Shown one piece after another: positions 18,457 to 27,291 of a stretch of 64,000 bases of DNA. The stretch is from assembly GCF_002162315.1 (NCBI RefSeq), contig NZ_CP021416.1, positions 62,001 to 126,000 on the forward strand. The letters are read 5' to 3'. The position numbers were made by a program, and so were the translations under genes. This stretch comes from Sulfurospirillum diekertiae. Lineage in GTDB: Bacteria; Campylobacterota; Campylobacteria; Campylobacterales; Sulfurospirillaceae. Under the pieces are notes generated by a model, which made no database searches, was not told the origin of the DNA, and saw only the letters and a program-made list of their open reading frames with translations. Every line of letters begins with the position of its first letter. Position 1 is the stretch's first letter.

Positions 18457-20823
18457 TTATTGACAACCCTCGCACTCAATGCTACGATCAGCGACTTCGA
18501 GTTTATTCTCAGGCGATTGAGAGCGCAGATAATAGGTCGATTTGATACCCAGTTTCCATCCGAGCATGTAGATGTCATTGAGGTACTTTCCACTGGCTTT
18601 ATCAAGAGTGATAAAGATATTAAGGCTCTGCCCTTGATCGATCCATTTTTGACGAATCGCACCTGCTTTAATGAGCACGCGTTGATCCAGTTCATACGCA
18701 GGTGTGTAAAAATTCCACGTATCAGGACTCAAGTTTGGCACAACAACGGGAATCATGCCAGAGAGATTCTCTTCAAACCATTTGCGTTTATAAACAGGCT
18801 CGATCGTTTGCGTTGTACCGACCAAAATAGAGATAGAGCTTGTCGGTGCAACGGCCATCAGATAACCATTTCGCATACCATTCTTTTTCACTTTTTCTCT
18901 CAAACTCTCCCAGTCGTACATGTAACCAAAAAGTCCACCACGATCGACCAGTTTTTTAGCTTCATCGTTAGCGGTATCGATTGGGAAAATACCTCGACTC
19001 CATTTTGAGCCTTGAAATTCAGGATACATTCCTTTTTCAATCGCAAGGTTGGAGGATGCAAGAATAGCGTTGTAGCTCACTGCTTCCATCACTTCATCGA
19101 TTTTACTAAAGTGCTCGTAACTTCCCCACGCAATGTGTTGTTCTGCGAGCATTTGTGCTTCACCCATGACACCTAATCCAATTGCACGTGATTTGAGGTT
19201 GGTATGTTTCACTTTGGCATGTGGATAGAAGTTAAGATCAATCACATTATCGAGCATTCGAATAGCAATAGGAATAGTTCGCTCGATCTCCTCTTTGGTG
19301 TGAATTTTGGAGAGATTTACACTGGCAAGGTTACACACAGCTGTTTTACCTTCAACCATCTCTTTTTCAACAATAAAAATGTCTTTACCATTGATGCTAT
19401 CGAGTGCTGTTATTTTTTTAGCCTCTTTCGTTACTCCACTATCAACTTTCACCAAATCACTCTCTTCATACGTGTCAATTGTTTGATCGTTATAAACAAT
19501 TTTTACTTTATAATGATTGGGTGCTGTATTTTGAAAAATTTCGGTGCAAAGATTGGAACTTCGAATAATGCCCGTATGATCATTGGGGTTAGCACGATTG
19601 GCATTGTCTTTGAAACAGAGAAAGGGGCTTCCACTTTCAAAATAGCTGGTTAAGATTTTTTTCCACAAATCTTTAGCGGGTACATACTCTTTCGAAATGG
19701 CATCGTTTTGCTCATAGGCAAGGTAGCGACGCTCAAACTCTTCACCATAGACTTCCGCGAGATCACCCGCTTCTGCAGGATCAAACAGCGTCCACATTGC
19801 ATTTTCTTCTACGCGTTTCATAAAGAGATCATTGATCCAGAGTGCTGGGAAAAGATCGTGCGCACGACGTCGCTCTTCTCCTGAGTTTTTCTTCAAATCT
19901 AAAAAGTCAGAGATATCCATATGCCACGGCTCTAAATACACTGCAATGGCGCCTTTGCGTGTGCCAAGTTGATCAACAGCGATAGCAATGTCATTGGTGA
20001 TTTTTAAAAAGGGAATAACGCCACCAGCGGCGTTTTTATGCCCATCGATCATGCCACCCATAGAACGTACTAAGTTCCAATCCCAACCAATCCCGCCACC
20101 AAATTTACTGAGCAGTGACATCTCTTTGTAAGAGTCAAAAATACCTTCGATATTATCAGGGGTACTGCCAATGTAGCATGAGCTAAGTTGATGACGTGTG
20201 GTTCTCGCATTGGAAAGCGTTGGTGTTGCGAGCATGACTTCAAATTTACTGATCACATCGTAAAACTTCTTCGCCCAATCTTGAGAGTTGAGTTCATTTT
20301 GTGCTAAGAACATGGCAATGGCCATAAACATGTGCTGAGGCAATTCAATCGGTTTGCCTTGTCTGTTTTTGATAAGGTAACGATCGTGAAGGGTTTTAAT
20401 TCCCAAATAGGTAAATTGAAGATCACGTTCAGGCTTGAGGTAGTCTTCAATATCTTTGAGGTCATATTTGGCTTTCATGCCAAGTGCGATGCGTCCCTCT
20501 TTCTCCCCACGATCCAAGTACTCTGCAAAGCTTCCATAGCCTGTAAAGCCATTGACCTTATGATAAAGGTCATATAGAAAGAGACGTGCAGCAACATACG
20601 TCCAGTTGGGGCGATCGATATCGATCTTATCCACGGCTGTCTTGATTAATGTTTTTTGAATCTCTTCCGTGGTGATTTGATCACGAAATTGTATCTTAGC
20701 ATCGACTTCAAGCTCACTTTGTGAGACGTTGTCCAATCCTTTGATGGCAGAGCTGGTATATTTTTGAATTTTAGAGATATCGAGTGGCTCAATGCGACCA
20801 TTACGCTTTTGGACGGTTAACAT
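18457..20823 (-). CDS. nrdA: Class Ia ribonucleotide reductase, alpha subunit
   Basis: NrdA is the catalytic subunit that reduces ribonucleoside diphosphates. An N-terminal ATP-cone (TVQKRNGRIEPLDISKIQKY) is followed by the large barrel; NLCTEIFQNT and the NLASVNLSK stretch carry expected active-site Cys and Asn/Glu positions, and the tail ends in CEGCQ, the swinging dithiol. At 788 residues it is a usual size. Its start shares a base with the purB stop (TAATG), the purB-nrdA order I recall from Campylobacter. The radical subunit gene nrdB is located 4 kb downstream. Confidence 0.96.
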   Translation of the reverse strand: MLTVQKRNGRIEPLDISKIQKYTSSAIKGLDNVSQSELEVDAKIQFRDQITTEEIQKTLIKTAVDKIDIDRPNWTYVAARLFLYDLYHKVNGFTGYGSFAEYLDRGEKEGRIALGMKAKYDLKDIEDYLKPERDLQFTYLGIKTLHDRYLIKNRQGKPIELPQHMFMAIAMFLAQNELNSQDWAKKFYDVISKFEVMLATPTLSNARTTRHQLSSCYIGSTPDNIEGIFDSYKEMSLLSKFGGGIGWDWNLVRSMGGMIDGHKNAAGGVIPFLKITNDIAIAVDQLGTRKGAIAVYLEPWHMDISDFLDLKKNSGEERRRAHDLFPALWINDLFMKRVEENAMWTLFDPAEAGDLAEVYGEEFERRYLAYEQNDAISKEYVPAKDLWKKILTSYFESGSPFLCFKDNANRANPNDHTGIIRSSNLCTEIFQNTAPNHYKVKIVYNDQTIDTYEESDLVKVDSGVTKEAKKITALDSINGKDIFIVEKEMVEGKTAVCNLASVNLSKIHTKEEIERTIPIAIRMLDNVIDLNFYPHAKVKHTNLKSRAIGLGVMGEAQMLAEQHIAWGSYEHFSKIDEVMEAVSYNAILASSNLAIEKGMYPEFQGSKWSRGIFPIDTANDEAKKLVDRGGLFGYMYDWESLREKVKKNGMRNGYLMAVAPTSSISILVGTTQTIEPVYKRKWFEENLSGMIPVVVPNLSPDTWNFYTPAYELDQRVLIKAGAIRQKWIDQGQSLNIFITLDKASGKYLNDIYMLGWKLGIKSTYYLRSQSPENKLEVADRSIECEGCQ

Positions 20824-22151
20824 TATTTGAATACCCTTTGAAAGATTTTATCGACATTTTTGGTGTAATAAGCATAGTCAAAACACTCTCTGATTTCTGC
20901 TTCACTGAGTTTCGCTCTTAAATCTTCATCGCTAAGAAGATTTTGAAGGTATAAACTCTCCCCTTCACTATTGAGCGCTGGCTTTCCATGTTGAAGGTCT
21001 TCCCAGACTTTCATGGCGTTACGTTGAACAATTTTATACGCATCTTCACGGGATACATTTTTAAGTGGAAGTTCGAGTAAAATACGTTGAGAGAAAACAA
21101 GACCACCTGTGAGGTTGAGATTGCGCATCATATTATCGGGATAAACGACGAGTTTTGAGATAACGCTATTGAGACGATTTAGCATAAAATCAGCAGTGAT
21201 AAAACCATCGGGTAAGATAAAACGCTCAACTGAACTGTGGCTGATGTCACGCTCATGCCATAATGCAACGTTTTCCATTGCTGGGATCGCGTAAGAGCGA
21301 ATCATACGGCATAACCCTGTAATATTCTCACTAAGTACTGGATTGCGCTTATGAGGCATTGCAGAGCTTCCTTTTTGGCCTTTTTCAAAGAACTCTTCAC
21401 ACTCATAGACTTCGGTGCGTTGGTAATGGCGAATAGCAACAGCAATTTTTTCACAACTGGAAGCTAGAAGTGCAAGTGCATTCATCAAAGCAGCATAACG
21501 GTCACGTTGAATCACTTGGTTGGAAACGGGAGCAGGGGTGAGCCCAAGTTCTTCACACACATACTCTTCAAGTTCAATGGGTGAGTGCGCCATATTGCCC
21601 ATTGCACCACTGATTTGTCCTACGGAAATGACTTCCATCACATTTTCAAGATTTTTGAGGCTTCGTTTGATCTCTTCATACCAAATGGCAAGGACTAAAC
21701 CAAAGGTAATGGGCTCACCATGAATGCCGTGGCTTCGTCCGACCATTAAAGTCATCTTGTGTTCCATGGCTCTGGTTTTTAAGGATTCCATCAATGTTTT
21801 AACGTCTTCGATGATTACATGTAAAGAATCACGCATCTGAAGTGCAACGGCAGTGTCGATGCAATCAGAACTGGTCATACCATAATGAACCCACCTGCTC
21901 TCTTCACCAAGGCTGTCTGCAACGCTTGTTAAAAACGCAATCACATCGTGACGGGTTACTTTTTCGATTTCATCAATTCGGTCAATATTAAACTTGGCAT
22001 TCTTAATGATTTTCTCACAATCTGCATCAGGAATGAGCCCTAGTTTATTCCATGCTTTGGTTGCAGCTTTTTCGACTCTGAGCCATGCGTCGTATTTTGC
22101 CTCAATGGTCCAATGCTTTTTCATCTCTTCTCGTGCGTAGCGCTCTACCAT
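20823..22151 (-). CDS. purB: Adenylosuccinate lyase
   Basis: PurB cleaves adenylosuccinate and SAICAR in purine synthesis. The fumarase/lyase signature GSSAMPHKRNP is present, as are HYGMTSSDCIDTA and GRSHGIHGEPITFG. The start at 22151 (MVERYAREE) follows AAGGA at 6 bases and fits the family better than ATG 22157. Co-transcribed with nrdA, which makes sense as both supply deoxynucleotides. A short palindrome GAATTTA-N4-TAAATTC (22197-22214) lies in the divergent promoter region. Confidence 0.96.
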   Translation of the reverse strand: MVERYAREEMKKHWTIEAKYDAWLRVEKAATKAWNKLGLIPDADCEKIIKNAKFNIDRIDEIEKVTRHDVIAFLTSVADSLGEESRWVHYGMTSSDCIDTAVALQMRDSLHVIIEDVKTLMESLKTRAMEHKMTLMVGRSHGIHGEPITFGLVLAIWYEEIKRSLKNLENVMEVISVGQISGAMGNMAHSPIELEEYVCEELGLTPAPVSNQVIQRDRYAALMNALALLASSCEKIAVAIRHYQRTEVYECEEFFEKGQKGSSAMPHKRNPVLSENITGLCRMIRSYAIPAMENVALWHERDISHSSVERFILPDGFITADFMLNRLNSVISKLVVYPDNMMRNLNLTGGLVFSQRILLELPLKNVSREDAYKIVQRNAMKVWEDLQHGKPALNSEGESLYLQNLLSDEDLRAKLSEAEIRECFDYAYYTKNVDKIFQRVFK

Positions 22152-22268
22152 TCTCATTCCTTGTCTATTTGTGATTTTTATGTGATAAAATACGGTGAAT
22201 TTATCTGTAAATTCGTGTTTTATATGATTTTTTATTTTAACAATTTCGGACTAAAAAAGGGTTGAATT

Positions 22269-23177
22269 TTGGCGTATACTTTGAAAAAGTTTGTTCTTGA
22301 AAAACCAACACTTGCCTTTCGCTTCTTGATGGATACCTTTTCAATCAGCATGGGTGAGGCGCAAAAAATAGTGGATAAACGAAGAGTCTTTGTGGAAGGT
22401 GAACAGCTTCTAAAAAAATCAGCTCTGATTGTTGGCAACATTGGTGTGATTGTTTTTGAGGGAGAGTCTAAAGGTCTGCAACCTATTTTTGAGACAGAAG
22501 ACTTTGCTGTTTTTGAAAAACCCAGTGGTGTTATGATTCACCCACGAAAACGTAGCGACGGATATACTCTAAACGATGAAATCAAATCGCTGTATGGAAA
22601 AGATGCTAATGCAGCACATCGCATTGATAAAAGTACCAGTGGATTAGTGCTGGTGGGGAAACATAAGCAGGCAGAAATTGATCTAAAACGTATTTTCGCA
22701 ACGAGGCAAGTTCAAAAGAGTTATTTGGCTTTAGTGCATGGTCGAGTGGATGATGTGATGATGATTGATGTAAAATTGAAACGCGATGTTGAAACCAGTC
22801 AGATTCGACTGAAAGTCCACGTTGATGAAAGAGGTAAGGCGTCACAAACAAAAATAACGCCTCTCTGCTATTTTGCAGACAAAGATGCAACATTGGTGGA
22901 AGCGATTCCCTATACTGGAAGACAGCATCAGATTCGTGTTCATTTGTTCCACGTGAAACATCATATTGTTGGTGATCCAATATATGGAATAGATGAAGAA
23001 GATGCAGAACGATATTTAGATGGTTCTATGAGTGTAGAGGATCAACTGGAAATAACACAAAGTTCACGCCTTCTTTTGCATGCCCAAACGTTAGCATTTG
23101 AGTATAAGGGAATTCCTTATAAAATAGAATCACAGGTTGATGCTAAAACACTGTTTTATAACTTAATGAAAGGATAA
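22269..23177 (+). CDS. Pseudouridine synthase, RluA/RluD family
   Basis: A 302-residue enzyme that isomerises uridine in 23S rRNA or tRNA. An S4-like RNA-binding region occupies about residues 15-75; the catalytic block HRIDKSTSGLVLV follows near residue 117 with Asp as nucleophile, and PYTGRQHQIRVHL is the family motif. The start is TTG at 22269 after AAGGG. One perfect parS site (22945-22960) is embedded in its coding sequence. Ends 2 bases before the FAH-family gene. Confidence 0.9.
   Translation: MAYTLKKFVLEKPTLAFRFLMDTFSISMGEAQKIVDKRRVFVEGEQLLKKSALIVGNIGVIVFEGESKGLQPIFETEDFAVFEKPSGVMIHPRKRSDGYTLNDEIKSLYGKDANAAHRIDKSTSGLVLVGKHKQAEIDLKRIFATRQVQKSYLALVHGRVDDVMMIDVKLKRDVETSQIRLKVHVDERGKASQTKITPLCYFADKDATLVEAIPYTGRQHQIRVHLFHVKHHIVGDPIYGIDEEDAERYLDGSMSVEDQLEITQSSRLLLHAQTLAFEYKGIPYKIESQVDAKTLFYNLMKG
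22945..22960. promoter_or_regulatory. parS centromere site 1
   Basis: The 16 bases TGTTCCACGTGAAACA match the known bacterial ParB-binding parS sequence at every position. It is embedded in a pseudouridine synthase gene. A second identical site lies 2312 bases away in the same orientation. Confidence 0.88.
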
Positions 23178-23179
23178 CA

Positions 23180-23794
23180 ATGAAAACAATTATATTAGAT
23201 GGGCTTAGAGTTGCCCCTAGCAAAGTGGTTTGTGTTGGAAGAAATTATGTTGCACACATCAAAGAGTTAAACAATGAAGTTCCTACTTCAATGGTTTTGT
23301 TTATGAAGCCTAACACTGCTCTAAGCAGTGAGCTTATAACAGGCAAACAAACACCCCTTCATTATGAGGGTGAAATATCTTTTTTAATCAAAAAAGGAGC
23401 AATCGCAGCTGTTGGCTTTGGACTTGATTTAACTAACCGTGAACTTCAAAGTGAGCTTAAAGGAAAAGGTCTGCCTTGGGAGCGTGCCAAAGCTTTTGAT
23501 GGAGCTGCTGTTATGAGTTCGTTTGTCAGTATTGATACTTCGGATGTTGATCTACTCTCTCTGCAATTGTGGATTAATGATGTGTTAGTTCAAGAGGGAA
23601 ATATTGATTTAATGATCTATAAACCACTCACGGTTATTGAAGAGATTAACTCTTTTTCGACACTGATTGATAACGATATTGTGATGAGTGGAACGCCTAA
23701 AGGCGTTGGCAGTTATATGAAGGGTGATAAATTTGTTGGAAAGATTTTTATTGCAGATAGAGAAATTATCTCACACGAGTGGATAGCCAAATAA
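23180..23794 (+). CDS. Fumarylacetoacetate hydrolase family protein
   Basis: A 204-residue FAH-fold protein with CVGRNYVAHIKELNN near the N-terminus, the metal-binding region YEGEISFLIKKG, and MSGTPKGVG near the C-terminus. Members hydrolyse or decarboxylate oxo-acids such as acylpyruvates or oxaloacetate; I cannot choose among these. It follows the pseudouridine synthase gene by 2 bases in an operon. The transcript is probably ended by a palindrome 7 bases after the stop. Confidence 0.85.
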   Translation: MKTIILDGLRVAPSKVVCVGRNYVAHIKELNNEVPTSMVLFMKPNTALSSELITGKQTPLHYEGEISFLIKKGAIAAVGFGLDLTNRELQSELKGKGLPWERAKAFDGAAVMSSFVSIDTSDVDLLSLQLWINDVLVQEGNIDLMIYKPLTVIEEINSFSTLIDNDIVMSGTPKGVGSYMKGDKFVGKIFIADREIISHEWIAK

Positions 23795-23800
23795 CCCAAA

Positions 23801-23822
23801 AGAGCTTTACATGTAAAGCTCT
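23801..23822 (+). terminator. 22-base perfect palindrome built on TTACATGTAA
   Basis: The core TTACATGTAA (23807-23816) is extended on both sides by AGAGCT and its complement, giving a perfect 22-base palindrome that could fold as a hairpin, followed by CACTTCTCTTTT. It sits 7 bases after the FAH-family stop and touches the stop of the convergent small gene. Confidence 0.55.
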
Positions 23823-23920
23823 CACTTCTCTTTTAGAAAGAGGACTTTAATCAGTCCTCCTACTCCTACGATCACCACGATTATTAAAAATCCAACTTGA
23901 AAAAGGTCAAGCGTTGTCAT
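23822..23920 (-). CDS. Small single-helix membrane protein, 32 residues
   Basis: Begins [12 protein letters not shown] and continues with a very hydrophobic Val/Ile/Gly helix (about residues 8-28), ending in LFLKEK. The ATG lies 8 bases after AAGGA and overlaps the last 14 bases of rlmN, so it would be translated from the rlmN transcript. Amphipathic start, helix and charged tail resemble small regulatory membrane proteins. Family unknown to me. Coding is supported by the ribosome binding site and protein character only. Confidence 0.55.
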   Translation of the reverse strand: MTTLDLFQVGFLIIVVIVGVGGLIKVLFLKEK

Positions 23921-24983
23921 TGTTTTTTTCCTTGTCTTTAAGCTGTCCGCATGCGGCACTGATATCTAAACCTTTGGATTGCCGAATCGTGCAAAGCACT
24001 CCATGATCGACAAGGTACTGCTGAAATGCAATCATATCTTTTTCTAATGGGCGTGCAAACTCACTTCCAACATGTGGATTGAAATAAATCAGATTAACTT
24101 TCGATTTTATGCCATGTAGAAGCTTCACCAGCTTGCGAGCGCTCTTTTGGTCATCATTTACCCCTTTCATGACTAAGTATTCAAACATGACCCGTTTACG
24201 TGCGTCTATGGGGAATGCTTTAACGGCATTGATAATGGACTCGATATTATAGGCTTTATTGATAGGCATCAATGTTTGTCTTAGTTCATCATCCACCGCA
24301 TGCAATGAAATCGCTAACAAAACACCTAGCTCCATCAGTCCTAGTTTTTCTATTTGAGAACTCAAACCACTTGTGGAAATAGTCTGCCTACGAGGAGAAA
24401 TAGAAAGGCCATCAATATCCGTAAAAATACGCACGGCTTTGCTCACGTTAGCTAAATTATCCAGCGGCTCACCCATCCCCATATAAACGATATTAACACG
24501 TCTATTTTCAGCGATAGCATTATCCCTTTTGATCATCAAAATTTGGGATGTTATTTCTCCTGCTGTTAGGTTACGTTTAAAACCACTTTTGCCCGTAAGA
24601 CAGAAGGCACATCCAATTTTACAGCCCACTTGAGAGGAGATACAAATCGTATAGCGTGTATGGTGAATGAGCTTTCCCTCTTCATCGTTTTGTTCTTGCT
24701 TCATCGGCAAAAGAACCGATTCGACAGTGTTGCCATCTTTGAGTGCAAAAAGGTATTTTTTACTACCGTCCCTACTCTCTTCTACTTTTGCGATGACAAG
24801 AGGGTCTAAATAGTATTGTGCTTCAAGCTGATCTTTGAGCTCTTTGGGAAGATTTTTCATCTCATCAAATGAGTTGACATATTTTTGATATAACCATTGG
24901 TAAATTTGTTTCGCTCGAAAAGCGGGTTTGATAATTTCCGATAGCTCTTCTTTCGATAGATCGAATATATTCTGTTTTTCCAT
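23907..24983 (-). CDS. rlmN: 23S rRNA (adenine2503-C2) / tRNA methyltransferase
   Basis: RlmN is a radical SAM enzyme that methylates A2503 of 23S rRNA and A37 of some tRNAs. The cluster motif CKIGCAFC is present, the methyl-carrying cysteine is in ISAACGQL near the C-terminus, and MGMGEPLDN is typical. At 358 residues it matches the family. It lies 6 bases downstream of the nucleoside phosphorylase-like gene in a hisF operon. Confidence 0.95.
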   Translation of the reverse strand: MEKQNIFDLSKEELSEIIKPAFRAKQIYQWLYQKYVNSFDEMKNLPKELKDQLEAQYYLDPLVIAKVEESRDGSKKYLFALKDGNTVESVLLPMKQEQNDEEGKLIHHTRYTICISSQVGCKIGCAFCLTGKSGFKRNLTAGEITSQILMIKRDNAIAENRRVNIVYMGMGEPLDNLANVSKAVRIFTDIDGLSISPRRQTISTSGLSSQIEKLGLMELGVLLAISLHAVDDELRQTLMPINKAYNIESIINAVKAFPIDARKRVMFEYLVMKGVNDDQKSARKLVKLLHGIKSKVNLIYFNPHVGSEFARPLEKDMIAFQQYLVDHGVLCTIRQSKGLDISAACGQLKDKEKNNDNA

Positions 24984-24989
24984 AATACC

Positions 24990-25538
24990 TCAAATTTTCA
25001 TATTTTTTTCTACATGTAACGTAATGAGTTCTTTTGCTTGCGCATGATTGTGTATAAAATCAAGATGGGCATTTTCATCGCAATAATTGGTCACAACAAA
25101 AAGACCAGAACAGGGAATATGGAAGTGATTGGCAACACTTACAACGGAAAAAAACTCCATATTCTCTAATTCAATATTTTTTTCGATCATGTTATTTGCG
25201 AATGTTGTATCGGTAGTAATATAATTACTTGAATTGACAATAGGTGATGGATAAATTGTTCCACGTGAAACATGAACTTTTTCAACATCAACAATATTTT
25301 GTAAAGGGGTGTAGCACCTATTTTGTAAAAAACAAAGTTCAATATTTGCAGCACTGTGACTATACACCAAATCAAAAGGCTGATGGTTTCCATAGCTTCC
25401 AGCTGTTCCTACAAAAAATAAAAAAGCAGGCTTCTCTTCTAGAATCAACTTGGTTAGAGAAATAGCACTTTCAATCAGTCCAACACCAATGGGTTTGGCA
25501 AAATCAAATGTTTCATTCCTTCCCGCGCAAAGAATCAT
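24990..25538 (-). CDS. Nucleoside phosphorylase/nucleosidase family protein
   Basis: A short, 182-residue member of the purine nucleoside phosphorylase/MTA-SAH nucleosidase fold, with FVGTAGSYG as the ribose-binding loop and [16 protein letters not shown] matching the usual E-M-E active-site region. It is shorter than typical family members (about 230), lacking part of the N-terminus. Starts by ATGA overlap with the hisF stop. The second parS site lies inside it. Substrate is unknown. Confidence 0.75.
   Translation of the reverse strand: MILCAGRNETFDFAKPIGVGLIESAISLTKLILEEKPAFLFFVGTAGSYGNHQPFDLVYSHSAANIELCFLQNRCYTPLQNIVDVEKVHVSRGTIYPSPIVNSSNYITTDTTFANNMIEKNIELENMEFFSVVSVANHFHIPCSGLFVVTNYCDENAHLDFIHNHAQAKELITLHVEKNMKI
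25257..25272. promoter_or_regulatory. parS centromere site 2
   Basis: A second perfect TGTTCCACGTGAAACA, in the same orientation as site 1, inside the nucleoside phosphorylase-like gene. Confidence 0.88.
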
Positions 25539-26293
25539 AATCGTACTGCGATTCCCTCATGTGCGAGGTAATGCTTAAGATCCATAATATCAATCTCTTT
25601 AAAATGAAAAATAGAAGCAGCAAGAGCCGCATCGGCACCATTTAAAAAGGCATCTTTAATATGCTCCATCGTTCCTGCTCCACCACTAGCAATGACAGGA
25701 ATATCTAGCATTGTGCTCATTTGTGAAGTCAGTGGAATATCATAGCCATTTTTAGCACCATCACAATTCATAGAGGTGAGAAGGATTTCTCCTGCGCCTC
25801 TTTCTTGAGCTTCTTTTGCCCAAGCAAGCGCATCGATTCCTGTATCAATTCTTCCCCCATTAACAAAAACATGCCATGAATCACCTGTGCGTTTAGCATC
25901 AATGGCGACTACAATACATTGTGAACCAAAACGCTTGGAGGATTCATCGATAAAAAGAGGATTGGCAATGGCTGGAGAGTTGATACTCACTTTATCGCAT
26001 CCTACATGTAAAAGAGCATAAATATCATCAAGGGTTCGAATGCCCCCACCAACAGTCAGTGGAATAAACACTTCACGTGCAACCTTCTCAACGATATCTA
26101 CAATCGTCCCTCTTCCTTCATGACTGGCTGTAATATCTAGAAATGTGAGCTCATCTGCGCCTTCTTCATTGTACCGTTTTGCAATTTCAACAGGATCTCC
26201 TGCATCTTTAAGTCCAACAAAATTAACACCCTTTACAACACGTCCATTTTTGACATCCAGACAAGGGATAATACGTTTAGCAAAATGCTCCAT
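25535..26293 (-). CDS. hisF: Imidazole glycerol phosphate synthase, cyclase subunit
   Basis: HisF closes the imidazole ring in histidine synthesis with ammonia from HisH. The catalytic aspartates lie in [12 protein letters not shown] and VAIDAKR; IASGGAG is the phosphate-binding loop. The 252 residues are standard. First gene of a unit with the phosphorylase-like gene, rlmN and the small membrane protein; no other his genes are near, so histidine genes are scattered here. Confidence 0.96.
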   Translation of the reverse strand: MEHFAKRIIPCLDVKNGRVVKGVNFVGLKDAGDPVEIAKRYNEEGADELTFLDITASHEGRGTIVDIVEKVAREVFIPLTVGGGIRTLDDIYALLHVGCDKVSINSPAIANPLFIDESSKRFGSQCIVVAIDAKRTGDSWHVFVNGGRIDTGIDALAWAKEAQERGAGEILLTSMNCDGAKNGYDIPLTSQMSTMLDIPVIASGGAGTMEHIKDAFLNGADAALAASIFHFKEIDIMDLKHYLAHEGIAVRL

Positions 26294-26442
26294 AAGGCTC
26301 TCTTTTTAGATAAATATAGGTTGAAATGATAGCGCAAGAATTAAAAAAAAACTTCTGAAAAGTAAGATTAAATCTGCATATAACTCTTTTATAAGTAAAG
26401 ATTAGCTACAATCAATGAAAGTTTAAAAAAATAGGGTGCAAA

Positions 26443-27291
26443 TTGATAGAGGCAAAAAAGAAATTTGGCCAAAATTTTTTACAAGATACGACCGTCGTTA
26501 GCAAAATCATCCAATCGATGCCCCGAAATGAGCGTAAGCTTGTTGAAATTGGGCCTGGCTTAGGTGATTTGACGCAAGAGCTATTGAAGGTGAAAGCCTT
26601 AGTAGCATATGAAGTCGATGAAGACTTGTGCGTTTATTTGAGAAAAAAATATTCGACGAAAATCGATGAGGGTGAGCTTACATTGGTGCAAACTGATGTT
26701 TTAAAGCAATTTGAAAAAGGATCTCTTTGTGAAGAGCCTTATGATTTGGTTGCTAACCTACCCTATTACATCGCTACGACTATTATTTTGGAAGCCTTGG
26801 AAGATCCGAATTGTAAATCAATGACGGTCATGATCCAAAAAGAGGTGGCAGAAAAATTTGCTGCGCTTCCAAAAACAAAAGAGTTTACCTCTTTAGCGAT
26901 TCTGGCACAAAGTATTGGGACGGCTGCAATACTTTTTGATGTATCTCCAGAATCGTTTGAACCACAACCTAAAGTGGTGTCGTCTATTCTCAAAATTGAC
27001 AAACAAAAAGAGTTTGTTGAAGGAAAATTTTCTGGCCTTTTTGAATCTAACGAACAGTTGCAAAAATTTAAAAAATATTTGCGATGTTCCTTTCAAAGTC
27101 CACGAAAAACTTGGTTGAAAAATATTTCATCTGAGTTTGATAAAGCGTACGTAGAAAAAATTATGTACGACCAATCCCTTCCCATAACAATTCGTCCTCA
27201 CGAAATTAGCGTCTTGTCTCATCATCTACTATTTAAAACATTAAGGTTGAATGATGCAAGAAAACGAAGTAACGCAACAACAGAACAGTAA
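26443..27291 (+). CDS. rsmA: 16S rRNA dimethyladenosine transferase
   Basis: RsmA (KsgA) dimethylates A1518 and A1519 in 16S rRNA. The SAM motif is VEIGPGLGDLT and the catalytic NLPYY motif is NLPYYIAT; FGQNFL at the N-terminus is typical. Start is TTG at 26443 after AGGGTG. The stop is 41 bases inside the next gene, so rsmA and rnj are coupled, as in other Campylobacterota. Confidence 0.95.
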   Translation: MIEAKKKFGQNFLQDTTVVSKIIQSMPRNERKLVEIGPGLGDLTQELLKVKALVAYEVDEDLCVYLRKKYSTKIDEGELTLVQTDVLKQFEKGSLCEEPYDLVANLPYYIATTIILEALEDPNCKSMTVMIQKEVAEKFAALPKTKEFTSLAILAQSIGTAAILFDVSPESFEPQPKVVSSILKIDKQKEFVEGKFSGLFESNEQLQKFKKYLRCSFQSPRKTWLKNISSEFDKAYVEKIMYDQSLPITIRPHEISVLSHHLLFKTLRLNDARKRSNATTEQ

